NCBI GenBank assembly: GCA_963585895.1 | Contig: OY757934.1 | Span: forward strand, 49,355,233 to 49,419,232 | Direction of reading: 5' to 3' | Length of the DNA: 64,000 nt | Source: Sepioteuthis lessoniana | Taxonomy: Eukaryota > Mollusca > Cephalopoda > Myopsida > Loliginidae | Shown: piece by piece, positions 52,769 through 63,174 of the stretch | Layout of the letters: each line of letters begins with the position of its first letter | Numbering within the stretch: the first letter of the stretch is position 1 | Made by a program: the position numbers and the translations under genes | Notes under the pieces: generated by a model | What the model was told of the DNA's origin: nothing | Database searches by the model: none | The model's input: the letters and a program-made list of their open reading frames with translations, nothing else

Positions 52769-53563
52769 ATCTATATAAATAAAAATGTAAATGTTTGTTA
52801 CTAACCGATAATCTCCAGTTTTATGCCACTAATCTGTGAAAGATTTTCAGAGAATATCTTATTCGAATTCAGGAGTGTTTTTATATACTTATTTTCCAAA
52901 AATATTACAATAACTAAAAAAAAAATATTTTTAATAAGTCGTTTTTCTCCGACAAAAGCCGAACGCGAAAACATAACTTCCGTTTCAAAGAATTTTACAC
53001 GTGACTTAATTTTTTTCTGCTTAGTCACTTTCTTTTTTGGTTGAATTAAACAGAGATACTAAACTTTAAACCATATTTCGTTGGTTCAGTAGTAAGTAAA
53101 TTTTTTTTATTCTAATTGTTTACAAAATATGTTTTTGTGTTTAAATTCAACGAAAGACATCGATTCAAAAGTTTTCTTTCTTAAACCATATTTCGTTGAT
53201 TCAGTAGTAACGAATTGTTTACAAAATATTTTACTTTATTTTTTCAATACGACATTTTTTTCTCATAAATTCAACGAAAGACATTTCTTAATAAGTTTTC
53301 TTTCTTAAACCATATTTCGTTGGTTCAGTACTAAGTAAATTTCGTTTGTACCCGGCCACACGTTGCTGTTGCTCAGTTTGTTTAAATGGGAAAAAAGAAA
53401 GAAAACGCATGTTTCTAATATGTTTAATTTTCCAATACTTAGATAATAAGTATATAAAACATTCCTGAATTCGAATACTCTCAGAAAATTTTTAACCAAT
53501 TAGTGATATAAAACTGAAGATTATCGGTTAGAAACAAACATTTACATTTTTATTTATATAGAT
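52769..53563. mobile_element. Foldback element with long inverted ends
   Basis: Both ends read ATCTATATAAATAAAAATGT going inward and stay similar for about 115-150 bp (ACCGATAATCTYCAGTTTTA, TTCGAATTCAGGA). The 795-bp interior has no ORF and holds about three units of AACCATATTTCGTTGRTTCA ... TTCAACGAAAGACAT, starting near 53070, 53184 and 53308. It is probably a non-autonomous DNA transposon; its superfamily is unknown. Confidence 0.7.
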
Positions 53564-53810
53564 TATGAGTAGAGTGTTCACCGATGATCCGGAAGACCGG
53601 GTTTCAATCCTAGATCGAGTCATATCAAAGGCTCAAAAATGGTACTAGATGCCACCCTGCTTAACACTCAGCATTATAAGGTAAGGATCAAGGGTAAAGT
53701 GGAACAATCCGGGAAATGGAGTAGCGCCCTCCCCTACACCTTGGTGCAGTAGTTATTGAAAAGGGAGCCTTTGGGTCATCCTCGACTAAGGTCACCAACT
53801 TTACTTTATA
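53564..53810 (+). mobile_element. SINE-1, near full length
   Basis: TATGAGTAGAGTGTTCACC, box B GGTTTCAATCCTAG, TAACACTCAGCATTATAAGG, CACCTTGGTGCAGTAG, tail CACCAACTTTACTTTATAT. It begins directly at the end of the foldback element. Confidence 0.8.
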
Positions 53811-53930
53811 TATTATGGTATTGCTCTAAATTTTGTGTATTGAAGTTTTAATATCTTATGATTTAAAGGCACTTTTTGACGTTAAAATTTAACCATAATA
53901 TATAATGTGTGTTTGTGTGTGAATGAGGGA

Positions 53931-53934
<4 letters not shown>

Positions 53935-53970
<36 letters not shown>

Positions 53971-53975
53971 GTGGA
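53935..53975. repeat. (GA)n microsatellite
   Basis: GA run followed by a G-rich stretch. Confidence 0.9.
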
Positions 53976-54330
53976 GGAGAGGGTGAAAGAAATGGAGAAT
54001 GATGTAAAGATACAATATATACCTCAGTATGTATGCTGGTTGGTAACCATAGATATCAACTAATGTTTTTTTCATTTACGTAAAACGCCTATCAGAGATC
54101 AATATCCGTTCATGTGCAAAAACTGTCGATCAATGCTGTGTGGCTTTGACCTTGGGGGAAACCAAGCAGCAGCTGGTTTCCTCTGATCGCGTGTAAAATG
54201 GCGGTAAGATTGCTTTCTTTTAAAAATAACTTTTTTTTCACTTTTCGAAGTATATACTGGGATAATCCGCCCACCATGCAATTAAGTATAATAGTATCGT
54301 TTCCTTTTTTTTCTATTTTCTCACATTTCA

Positions 54331-54625
54331 ATCTGAATTTGACTCATTAGTGTACATGTGATAACATAGTGGTTAAGAGGCAGACGAGCAGGCCAGAAGA
54401 GAGTAGTGTTAGGTAAGTTCGCATGGGTCTACTTCCATGTATATATACACATATATAAATCATATACACTATTCAATTAGAATTTGACTCATAAGAGTGC
54501 ATGTGATAACATAGTGGTTAAGAGGCACACGAGCAGGCCAGAAGCGAGTAGGGTCAGGTTAGTTAGTTTGCATAGGTCTACTCCCATGTATATACACATA
54601 TATAAATCATACGCACGTTTTAATC
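54331..54625. repeat. Tandem pair of 145-bp units, tRNA-like
   Basis: Units start near 54331 and 54476. Each carries GTGATAACATAGTGGTTAAG (box-A-like) and CCCATGTATATACACATATA. A related piece occurs at about 57925-57990. This looks like an unplaced SINE family in tandem. Confidence 0.55.
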
Positions 54626-54639
54626 TGAATTTGTTTGAT

Positions 54640-55165
54640 TGATTGGCGTCAATGTCAGGACAACCTATCTCGGGTTATTTTATGGCCAAGATGTTAGATT
54701 TAGTTTGATTTCTTTGTTTAATGGCATATCAACCTTTGTAGGTTATTTAATACCAAAACCATTCTCATAGAAGTACAGTTGTAGTACAATTTAACCCATA
54801 GCTGGGATGATAAGAGGGTTCATACCTTTCCCAAGAGTATTTGCCTAAAAGTGAATGTGATAGCCCGACTGAAATACGAACTCGCTTACTACGATTCCGC
54901 TGTCCATCGCTTTAACCATTACACCACGATGACACCCCCTCAAGATGTTAGGGAATTTCATTTACTGTGCGTTGAGATTTACTTTTTTATGTCGTTGTTT
55001 CTTAAGAGTTTGTTTTTTTCCTTTTTTGAACACGGACTGATCGAATACGAATCATTTTCAAGGAGATCTATTTAATCCATAAATAAGACCCTCACAGAGA
55101 TTACCACTCCCCAGTTGACCAAGGAGTAATGATAACAGAGGAGTACTCCAGACTTTCGAGTTATG
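54640..55165 (-). mobile_element. Family B with SINE-2 inside
   Basis: Minus-strand: TTGATTGATTGGCGTCAATG tail, then SINE-2, then GTTAGGGAATTTCATTTACT, and the 5' block with ATTACCACTCCCCAG. Sub-repeats are few. Confidence 0.7.
54698..54941 (-). mobile_element. SINE-2 with target-site duplication
   Basis: Full-length minus-strand SINE-2 between two copies of AAGATGTTAG (54688-54697 and 54942-54951). The duplicated target is family B sequence. Confidence 0.9.
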
Positions 55166-55174
55166 AATTTGAAT

Positions 55175-55642
55175 GTTGGTTGGTTGTTTGAGGTTTTATG
55201 GCATATTAACTTATTCAATGCCAAATCCACTTTTATACAGATAATCAGTTCAATTTCAAACAGTTCAGTTTAGCATGAGTACACACTTTCATTCTCAAAA
55301 ACATTTCTATTTCAAGCTATTCAGTTTAATCAAAAGTTCTATTTCAAACGACTCAGTTTAGCATAAGTACGCAGTTTGAATATCAAAACAATTCTATTTC
55401 AAGTAGTTCAGTTGAGCATAAATACGCATTTTAGTTCTATTTGACCCATAGATAGGACCATATCAGGTGTTACCACTCCGGGCCAGAGTGGACCTGGGAG
55501 CGATGGCAATAAATGGGTACTCTGCATTTCCCAAAGCTCCTGCATTACTGAAACCTCACGATCAGATTGTTTAGTGTCATAACAGGACACTCATTGTAGG
55601 GAGGGGGTCTTACGGTGTATTCTACAGCCCCAGCCAACTAGA
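55175..55642 (-). mobile_element. Family A, full length, short form
   Basis: Minus-strand: GGTTGGTTGTTTGAGG tail, hairpin region shortened, sub-repeats with TTCAGTTTAGCATGAGTACA, then ATAGATAGGACCATATCAGG and the 5' end CTACAGCCCCAGCCAACTAG. Confidence 0.8.
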
Positions 55643-55671
55643 CAAAATCTGAATTGTGAATAATGTTGCAA

Positions 55672-56112
55672 ATATTTTGATTGATTTTAACGGCATGCGA
55701 GCCAGCTTAGGGTTATTTTATAGCAAACGTTCAGGGAATAGCATTCATTGTACATTTATATTTAACTTTTTTGTGAACTTGTTTCTTAAGAATGTACTGC
55801 TCTCGGTTAAATGATATTCAGTATTTCTATCTTATTCAAACCGCTTGGACACTTTTTATGGTTTGAAATATTCCAATTCAATATAAATAATTATATGGTT
55901 TCAAGTAATTATTTTTATTTAATGATAGTCACTTGTTTGTATACAGTTATTGGGTTTCAGGTAACTATTAGTAATAATAATCAGTAAAAAAATCATGATT
56001 TCAAGTAACTATTCTCAATACAGATGATTTACAGTTATATGATGAAAAGTATTTCAATCGAATAGAAATATTTAAGTTCATCAATTTGACCCACAGATCA
56101 TAATAGATATTA
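55672..56112 (-). mobile_element. Family B, 5' block missing
   Basis: Minus-strand: TTTTGATTGATTTTAACGG, GCGAGCCAGCTTAGGG, then four or five sub-repeats (TATGGTTTCAAGTAATTA). It ends at TTGACCCACAGATCA, followed by a family A tail array. Confidence 0.7.
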
Positions 56113-57318
56113 CTATTACGGTTTGGTTTGGTTTCATGGCATATCAACCCTCCAATGTTATTTAATGCCAAATTCTTTTTATACATATGTATTAGATATA
56201 TAGGATTTGGTTTGGTTTGGTTTGGTTTTAGGGCGGATCAACCATTGTAGGTTATTCAATGCCAAATCCTCTTTATACATATATATTAGATATATAGGAT
56301 TTAGTTTTGTTTGGTTTGGTTTTATGGCATATAAACCATTGTTGGTTATTTAATGCCGAATCCTCTTTATACATATACGAGGTGCATACGATAAATTTCC
56401 AGACTTTTTTCGTATGGGCACTTTTATTTGAAGAGTGCTGGCCTCTTCCGACGGAATCTCTTACTGAACTCCCTTAAAACCTCAACATAGTAACCCTAAC
56501 CCTAACTCTTTGGCCAATCAACTCTGGTGTATTGACTTCCTTACTCCCCCCCACACCTCTCAGCATCCCTCACAGACTCCCTGCCTTCCTTGAATCTCTT
56601 ATGCCACTCAAAAACAGATGGTCGAAAAGCAGTCTGAAGCATTTCATACGTTTCTGTGACATTTTTTCCAAGTTTAAAACAGAATATTATTGTATATCGT
56701 TCTTCTAAAGGGTCAGATTGCATTTTTGAAATTTACCAGCTGTGACAATCAGGCTTTAGTAGGGTGTATTCCTATTGCTGCTGTAGCTGTTCATTTAAAG
56801 CTGAAATCATATAAATTGGTCAGTCATCTCATAAGATGTACAGCAATAACATAGTGAATTTTCAAGAGTCTCCGACAATTTTAAATACCCATACGAAACA
56901 AGTTTCGAAACCTATTGAATGCACCTCGTATATTAGATATATAGGATTTGGTTTGGTTTGGTTTGGTTTGGTTTGGTTTTATGCCATATAAGCCATTGTA
57001 ACTTATTTAATGCCAAATCCTCGTTATGCATATATATTAGACATATATGATTTGGTTTGGATTGGTTTTATGGCATTACAACCATTGTAGGTTATTCAAT
57101 GCCGAATCCTCTTTATACATATATATTAAATATATATGATTTGGTTTGGTTTGGTTTTATGCCATATAAACCATTGTAACTTATTTAATGCCAAATTCTC
57201 TTTATACATATATATTAGACATATATGATTTGGTTTGAATTGGTTTTATGGCATAACAGCCATTGTAGGTTATTTAATTCCAAATCCACTTTATACATAT
57301 ATATTAGATATATATGAT
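56113..57318 (-). repeat. 90-bp satellite built from family A 3' tails
   Basis: Seven units of about 90 bp: TTTGGTTTGG, TATGGCATATAAACCATTG, GGTTATTTAATGCCAAATCC, TTTATACATATATATTAGA. They start near 56118, 56206, 56298, 56943, 57048, 57139 and 57228. From the fourth unit on, two variants alternate (ATGCCATATAAGCC and ATGGCATTACAACC), a 180-bp higher-order period. A mariner splits the third and fourth units. The array leads into a nearly complete family A copy. Confidence 0.85.
56377..56931 (-). mobile_element. Short mariner derivative in the tail satellite
   Basis: 555 bp with inverted ends (CGAGGTGCATACGATAAATT and the complement of CGAGGTGCATTCAATAGGTT) and TA on both sides. The minus strand encodes MQSDPLEERYTIIFCFKLGK, NVTETYEMLQTAF and WHKRFKEGRESV, then the same GGTTAGGGTTACTATGTTG junction as the 27.8 kb copy. 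It then jumps from GGCCAGCACTCTTCAAA directly to the right end (TAAAAGTGCCCATACG), a second deletion. No catalytic region remains. Confidence 0.9.
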
Positions 57319-57680
57319 TTGAAAGCATAAATCAATAAAGTTAAATGGGTCTAAGTATTGCTACGTATCGCTAACAATTCAATTAAACATCTGTCATTTG
57401 ATTACACAGAGTTAAATTGTCGAACAGTTCTATTTCGAGCTATTCAATTTTGTATAATTCATTTATTTACACAGAGTTTAAATGCCAAACAGTTCTATTT
57501 GACCCATAGAGAGGAACCTATCTTGTGCTACCATTCCAAGCCAGAATGAACCTGGGAATGATTGAAATAAAAGGGTACTCCGCCTTCCTGAAAGCTCCTA
57601 CACAACTGGAGCCTCACTATCAGATTATTTAGAGTCATACCCAGGACACTGCAGTCGGTATATTCTACAACTCCAGTTGA
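57319..57680 (-). mobile_element. Family A body attached to the tail satellite
   Basis: Minus-strand sub-repeats, TTTGACCCATAGAGAGG, 5' block (CCAGAATGAACCTGGG) and the 5' end (GGTATATTCTACAACTCC). Confidence 0.75.
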
Positions 57681-57681
57681 C

Positions 57682-57855
57682 TTTTCTGTTCTCCTACGGA
57701 TCAGAGTGGACCGGGAAGGAATGACGATGAACGGGTACTTCACCTTCCGTAGATCTCCGGAAATAGAGCTTCGCAATCAGATGTAGTATAGTGTCTGGGC
57801 ACCTTTTTTTTGGGGGGGATTATGTTACAGTTACCGTATTCTAAGTCACGCCGCA
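57682..57855 (-). mobile_element. Family B 5' block
   Basis: Minus-strand: GGATCAGAGTGGACCGGGAA, GCTTCGCAATCAGATG, GGGCACC, then a G-rich run and ACCGTATTCTAAGTCACGC. No sub-repeats or tail. Confidence 0.6.
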
Positions 57856-58004
57856 CGAGAGGAGAAATATTTGGATTCATTATTCTACATTGGTTACATA
57901 GGTATAAAGAAGCCTAAGAGCAGATCAGGTTTGGGCCAGTTAGCATGAGACAACTCCCATGAATATTCCCATACTTAAATCATATGCATTTAACAGTTTG
58001 TCAG

Positions 58005-58578
58005 ATTTGCGCATATTATATATTGACCCTTGACGGAGCTGTCAATCAAAGACACACCTGTGTAAATAAGCATAAGATCATGTGATCTAATCGGAAGTAA
58101 GTGGGCGTTATGAAATAATATATACAGGTGCCCACGGCAGTTGAGAGAGTTGGAGGCAGAGAAGGCCAGAGTGAGAGCCAGTTTGCAGTCAGTGAAAGCG
58201 CCCCGCAGGGGGCTGCTGCTTCCAGTTGAGCGGCCTCCAGTTGAGAGAGTTGGAGGCAGTGAAGGCCAGAGTCAAAGCCAGTTTGCAGTCAATGAGAGCG
58301 CGCCCACTGGGACCTGTGGCCCAGACCAGGCCTTCGGTTGAGTAACCCTGGCCGAGAAGCAGAAGAAGGGCTAAGTGGGTCTGGAAGATAACACAGCGTG
58401 ATACGGTCAAGAGAAGAAGTTGTGGGTCTATATAGGAATTTGTCTAAACCTGTGCCTGTCTCTGTCCATCCGTTTCTTACATACCACAGAAGTTTCAACC
58501 CCTTACGAAAGAATTAAAAGACGTATATATTCTTATAAAGTGTTGCCCTTCATTACTTCAACCGCTATACAACACTCA
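58005..58578 (+). mobile_element. Possible solo LTR or promoter-like fossil
   Basis: A GC-richer island: a palindrome GATCATGTGATC (58077), a TATA-like ATAATATATACAGG (58118), and a 90-bp near-duplicate beginning at about 58137 and 58228. An ATTAAA and an end-like ACCGCTATACAACA follow near 58575. The order of promoter, transcribed part and poly(A)-type signal fits an LTR, but I found no target duplication, primer site or internal gene. It is old and the boundaries are uncertain. Confidence 0.3.
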
Positions 58579-58644
58579 CCCCTGTTCATGAGAGTGAGTT
58601 CTGGACCAAGAGATCAAGTCTATTTAGAAAAAGGATTTCCTTTA

Positions 58645-58702
58645 GTTAGTTTGGTTGTTTTATGGTACATCAACTCTTGTTGATTATTCAATGCCAAATT
58701 CT

Positions 58703-58755
<53 letters not shown>
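58645..58755 (-). mobile_element. Family A tail with TA expansion
   Basis: Minus-strand TTAGTTTGGTTGTTTTATGG, hairpin region, AATGCCAAATTCTG, then about 22 TA units. The TA run grew at the same TATATA position as in the 34.8 kb copy. Confidence 0.75.
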
Positions 58756-58757
<2 letters not shown>

Positions 58758-59115
58758 CGTATTTTGGCAGCAAATCATTGTTAAAACAGGCTTTGTTATA
58801 GACCATGGAGTATTTTTTTTTTTCGTATGATCTTCATGTTTACACGTTCTCGTCTTCTTATTTCTTTTCTTATTTTGGGATTCGAGTGGTGGAGAAAGTG
58901 TACCATATTTATCCAAGCACTTTCAACCATGTCGCTGTTCGTCCTCAGGGGAACTATTGGTTTGAGTTTTATTTATTTGGGATGGTTTTTTATGGGTATA
59001 TTATATTATTATATATGGTTGGTCCATTCAGTTAGGAGGGCTGCTAAAGTAAGTTAATAATTACGTTTTGTATATTAGAGCCAGTGTGGAAACAATTGAT
59101 CATAGATTTTAAAAA
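58756..59115. other. Unclassified DNA with a weak exon-like stretch
   Basis: At 58949-59048 a 100-base stretch lies between GTTCGTCCTCAG and a GTAAGT donor. One open frame gives a hydrophobic segment (GLSFIYLGWFFMGILYYYIW) followed by basic residues. It may be a chance frame. Confidence 0.25.
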
Positions 59116-59119
59116 ATGC

Positions 59120-59235
59120 CACTCTAGCAGTGAGGTTTAGAATACACTAACTACCTCCTTAATTAAATAACCCTTAAGTAGTTGATAAGCTGTTAAATCA
59201 CTTAACTGTATAACAACACTAACACATACACGCAC

Positions 59236-59271
<36 letters not shown>

Positions 59272-59285
59272 TAATTTCCTGTAGA
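59120..59285 (+). mobile_element. Family B remnant and (GA)n run
   Basis: GAGGTTTAGAATACACTAAC resembles the family 5' end and AATAACCCTTAAGTAGTTGA the tail; the middle is missing. A GA run follows at 59236-59270. Confidence 0.45.
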
Positions 59286-59667
59286 ATATTCAATAGATAC
59301 CTGGCCACCTTAATCGGTGAAGAACCTGACGCCATATCTTTCGCTTTCACCGGTAACTTTCTCTTTATCGTTGTGTTTTCCCCGAGATTCAGGCGTTCTC
59401 CGTTCTCTAATTACACCTTCTACATTGTCCAATTTTCTTGAATAGAAAACGACCCAGCGTCACGAGATAGCTCTCACTTTTATTTTCTTGATGTATAATT
59501 TAATACGATTTATTTCCCGTCACGCTGATCCTTCCAAATATGGCTGGGTATCGAAAATGAAAAAAAATATATAATAAAAAATGAAAGGTATAGCACAGAG
59601 AGTATAATAGAACTTTCCATCTTTTTCATTCTCTAAATTTTGGCCTTGTGCCATGCAAAGTTAAGTA
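59286..59667. other. Unclassified DNA
   Basis: No gene or repeat family recognised. Confidence 0.4.
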
Positions 59668-60290
59668 TAGTTTGACTTGGTTTATCAAACAATATATCAA
59701 ACCCTTCCGGGTTATTCAATTCTAAAATTTGTTAATATTTGATTATATTAAGTAAGTAAAGTTGGCGACCATAATCGAGGGTGACTCAAACAATTCCTTT
59801 TCAATAGCAACTACACCAAGGTGTAGGGGGTGGCGCTACTCCATTCCCTGGATTGCTTCACTTTACCCTTCATCCGTACCTTGTAATGCTGAGTATTAAG
59901 CAAGGCGGCATCAAGTACCATTTTTTTTGGTCTTTGTTTTGACTCGAGCTGGGATTGAATACCTGTGTCGCGGACCACTGGCGAACACTCTACACATTAG
60001 GCCAATGGCCCGAACTACCTCTATTTTCAACTTTTCATTGCAATCATTTAAAAAAATTACATTTTGTTTATAATAATCACTTATTTGAACACAGTTAGAT
60101 AGTATGAAGTATTCCTATCTAATACTAATAAGTTTCAGTCAAATCTGTTTGACCAGTCGACGGTACGGTAACAGATAGTACCTCTCCAGGTAAGAGTGGA
60201 CCTGGAAGTAATAGGAATAAAGGAGTACTAAGTTCAGAAGTCCAGAAGTTCTCACCACGGGATAGTGTCTTACCAAGAACAAGAAGTTAA
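59668..60290 (-). mobile_element. Family B/A hybrid with SINE-1 inside
   Basis: Minus-strand tail (TTGACTTGGTTTATC, CCTTCCGGGTTATTCAATTC), then SINE-1, then sub-repeats and the 5' block (ACCTCTCCAGGTAAGAGTGG). Confidence 0.65.
59752..60012 (-). mobile_element. SINE-1, full length
   Basis: Minus-strand: AGTAAGTAAAGTTGGCGACC, GTAATGCTGAGTATTAAGC, CTGGGATTGAATACC (box B), CTCTACACATTAGGCCAATG (box A side). All modules present. Confidence 0.85.
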
Positions 60291-60299
60291 GTTTGGGTT

Positions 60300-60921
60300 T
60301 TTTTATTTAACGGCATATCAAATTATGGGTTATTTAAAGTAATGTTTGACTATAATTATAACAATTTTAGTTTGGTATCGTTTGGTTTGATTTTATGGCA
60401 TATCAACCATTATTGGTTATCTAATGCCAAATCCTGTTTTGTTACATATACATTAAATATATATGAATTGTAAATACATTTTGTAGATGCACACAGTTAA
60501 ATGATCAAACATTTCTATTTTAACTATTCAATTTAGCATAAGTCAACCAAGTTCAATGGTTCCAAGTATTTCTATGTATCCCTAACAATTTAATTAAACA
60601 TCAGTCATTTGTTTATCACCGTTAACTGATCAAACAATTCAATTTCAAGCAATTCAATTAAGTATAAGTCATTTGCTTGCACTCCATTTAAATGTCAAAC
60701 AGTTCTATTTGAGCCATAGATAGGACTCTATTAAATGATGCCGCCCCGGCCAGAGTGGACCTGGAAGCGATGGCAATAAAGGGGTACTCCGCATTCCCCC
60801 ACGCTCCAGCATTACTGAAGCCTCAACGTCAGATTGCTTTGTGTCATATCCAGGACACTCGTTAGAGTGGAGGTCTTACCTCTCGGCGGAGAAGCAGTTG
60901 GTGTATTCTGCTGCCCTAGCC
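60300..60921 (-). mobile_element. Family A, full length
   Basis: Minus-strand: a partial tail at 60300-60345, then tail (TTTTAGTTTGGTATCGTTTG), hairpin (ATGGCATATCAACC-ATTAT-TGGTTATC), sub-repeats, 5' block and 5' end (GGTGTATTCTGCTGCCCTAG). Closely related to the copy at 1562-2131. Confidence 0.85.
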
Positions 60922-60988
60922 AAAAATGATTTAATGGAACATTAAAATAGGAGCCCATCCTATTTTAATGTTCCATTAAATCATTTTT
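60922..60988. repeat. Perfect 31-bp inverted repeat with 5-base loop
   Basis: Left arm begins AAAAATGATTTAATGGAACA (60922), right arm ends TGTTCCATTAAATCATTTTT (60988), loop GCCCA. All 31 pairs match. It sits exactly at the 5' border of the family A copy. Confidence 0.95.
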
Positions 60989-61124
60989 TCAAAATGCACA
61001 TTATAATCCTCTATGAGCACTGCCGGGATTTTAAACTACTTACACCGTATTATGCTTTTGCATAGAAACAGTCTCGTAAACGTTGTAGAAAGGTTAACAT
61101 CTATGATCCCGTTTGTAATCCTGA

Positions 61125-61512
61125 CTTAAAATGTTATTTGATGCATAGAGGTTAGGGAATCACGTTAATTGTAGTGTATATTTATATTTTTCGTGTTTCT
61201 GTTTCTTAAGGGTTTTTTTTTTTTTGCACATAAATATATGTAATTAAGCATTCCAATCTAATACTCATTATTTTCACACAGTTCCATATGAAACAGATCT
61301 ATTTGAGCTATAGATGGGACCGTAACAGTTACTACCACTATCGGTTTGAGTGGACCTGGGAGTAATAACAATGAAGATGTCTCCACATTCTCTAGAACTC
61401 TAGAACTGTTGCCACACTACCAGATATAGTTTAGTGTCATACATCGTACCTTCTTTTTGAGGGAGTGTCTTACTCCTCTGCAGAGCATATTGTGAGTGTA
61501 TTCTAGGACACG
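61125..61512 (-). mobile_element. Family B, tail missing
   Basis: Minus-strand: GGTTAGGGAATCACGTTAAT, sub-repeats, GATGGGACCGTAACAG, 5' block (TTGAGTGGACCTGGG) and 5' end CTCCTCTGCAGAGC. Confidence 0.7.
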
Positions 61513-61840
61513 CTTCCTCTGACTGAACAAAAAATAATTGGGAAAAAAAAACAACTTTATTATCTGGTTTGCAACTTTCTGTTGAATGTCAGTTTTATAC
61601 AGTTAAAGAAAAGGGTGGAGATTTCATGTAACTAACCCATTGGAAGCGAAATAGGGGTACAATTTAGGCTTATACAATTTACCCTCCATATTCTAGATAA
61701 AATCTGGTTGAATTTTTAAAAAGTTTGTTAAAAATATTTTTCGAAGTACAGGGTTTGGCAGAAATACTTCCGACATTTTAAACTATCATCTTCGGAAGTG
61801 AATTTAAGCAAATGGTAATGTTATCTCCATCTAGCTAATG
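61513..61840. other. Unclassified AT-rich DNA
   Basis: No gene recognised. GGGTTTGGCAGAAATACTTC at 61751 may be the end of the transposon relic that follows. Confidence 0.4.
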
Positions 61841-61844
61841 TCTC

Positions 61845-62180
61845 ACCATCTTTTTCAGATACGATTAATTATGATAATGACTTGGACAGGTTTACACTGT
61901 GTATGTACCGTTGAAACGTTTTTTAAGACTAGTGAATCAGTAATTGTTACACAGAGAGCTTTTCGAATCCATTTGATGTTTTTAAGATGAGTGAATCAGT
62001 AATTGCTACACAAAGAGCTTTTCAAACCCATTTGATGTTACAACGGAATGGTGCTGTTCCGGATAGAAAAACGATGAAGCTATGGGTTTAAAATTACTGA
62101 ACGATTGGTTCTTCGATTAAAACACTGTCTTTTGGAAGAATTAAAAGATACTATAAGCCAAAAAGTGTAAGAAATACCAC
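61845..62180 (+). pseudogene. DUF4817-type transposase N-terminal relic
   Basis: The plus strand encodes MTWTGLHCVCTVETFFKTSE then SVIVTQRAFRIHLM, followed by an almost identical second block (ESVIATQRAFQTHLMLQRNG in a shifted frame), then AVPDRKTMKLWV. This matches the helix-turn-helix start (FFKTGESVIATQRAFRxHF) of a mariner/IS630-type family annotated as DUF4817. A 59-bp tandem duplication breaks the frame, and the catalytic domain is absent. Confidence 0.65.
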
Positions 62181-62648
62181 CAAACATTGTATATGTCTAT
62201 ATTTATCATATTAGATAAATATGTATTGATCCTTCTTAAATATGTATGAATATACACCTCGAAAACGAAAATACATATATACGGACTCATACGAATATAC
62301 TATAGGTATACAAACATTGACACAAATATTCCATTAAAAAAAGAACAGGTTAAAAATTCAAGCCTCAGACCCCCAGAAAGAAACCCTCCATACTCCAAAC
62401 CAACAGCTGCTCCCTGTGAAAGATTTATTGAGCATCAATTTATACTTGACTTATATGATGACAAAAAAGGAGGGGGGATTTTGTGAAGCTACTCAGAAGA
62501 AATATAACATTCACTTTGAATCACTCTCAAGTTATGACTCTAATGAGGAATTAATAAAGGTTGATTTATTATAAGTTGTTCTCGACGATTAAAAAAAGGA
62601 CACAATAAATTGAAACTAAATATAGTTGACAATAGTAATCCCGTTATG
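62181..62648. other. Unclassified AT-rich DNA
   Basis: No gene or repeat family recognised. Confidence 0.4.
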
Positions 62649-62785
62649 TATTCGGCAGGGCTTAAAAAACACTGACTGTACCGCCTGCAGAGAGGCAAAA
62701 ACTCCACCAAAAAGTGTCCACGTTATGACACTAAACAGTATCTGATGGTGAGGTTTTAGTCCCGGCATATGAATTCGTTAAATAT
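62649..62785 (+). mobile_element. Family A 5' block
   Basis: Plus-strand: TTCGGCAGGGCTTAAAAAAC, ACTGACTGTACCGCCTGCAG, GTATCTGATGGTGAGG. The rest was cut off by SINE-1; a family A tail appears at 63175. Confidence 0.6.
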
Positions 62786-62786
62786 A

Positions 62787-63052
62787 TAAGTAAAGTAAAG
62801 TTGGCGACCATAGTCGAGGGTAACCCGAAGGCTCCCTTTTCGATAGCTACTACACCAATGTGTAGGGGAGGGCGCTACTCCTTCCCTGGATTGCTCTACT
62901 TTACCCTTCATCCGTACCTTATAATGCTGAGTGTTAAGCAAGGAAGCATCAAGTACCATTTTTTGAGTCTTTGGTATGACTCGACCTGGGATTGAACCCA
63001 GGTCTCCCGGGCCATTGGCGAACACTCTAATCCCTAGGCCAATGTCCGGTTA
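62787..63052 (-). mobile_element. SINE-1, full length
   Basis: Minus-strand: AGTAAAGTAAAGTTGGCGAC, TATAATGCTGAGTGTTAAGC, CTGGGATTGAACCCAGG, AATCCCTAGGCCAATG. All modules present and well conserved. Confidence 0.9.
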
Positions 63053-63140
63053 AATATATAAATTTGTTAAATATACAAATTTCATTAAATATATAAATTT
63101 GTTAAATATATCAATTTATTAAATATATAAACTTCTTGAG
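63053..63140. repeat. AT-rich tandem of about 18 bp
   Basis: About five units of TTAAATATATAAATTTG with small changes, beside the SINE-1 head. Confidence 0.8.
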
Positions 63141-63174
63141 ATTATTTTCAACTCTTCGTTAGATTTTTTTAAAA

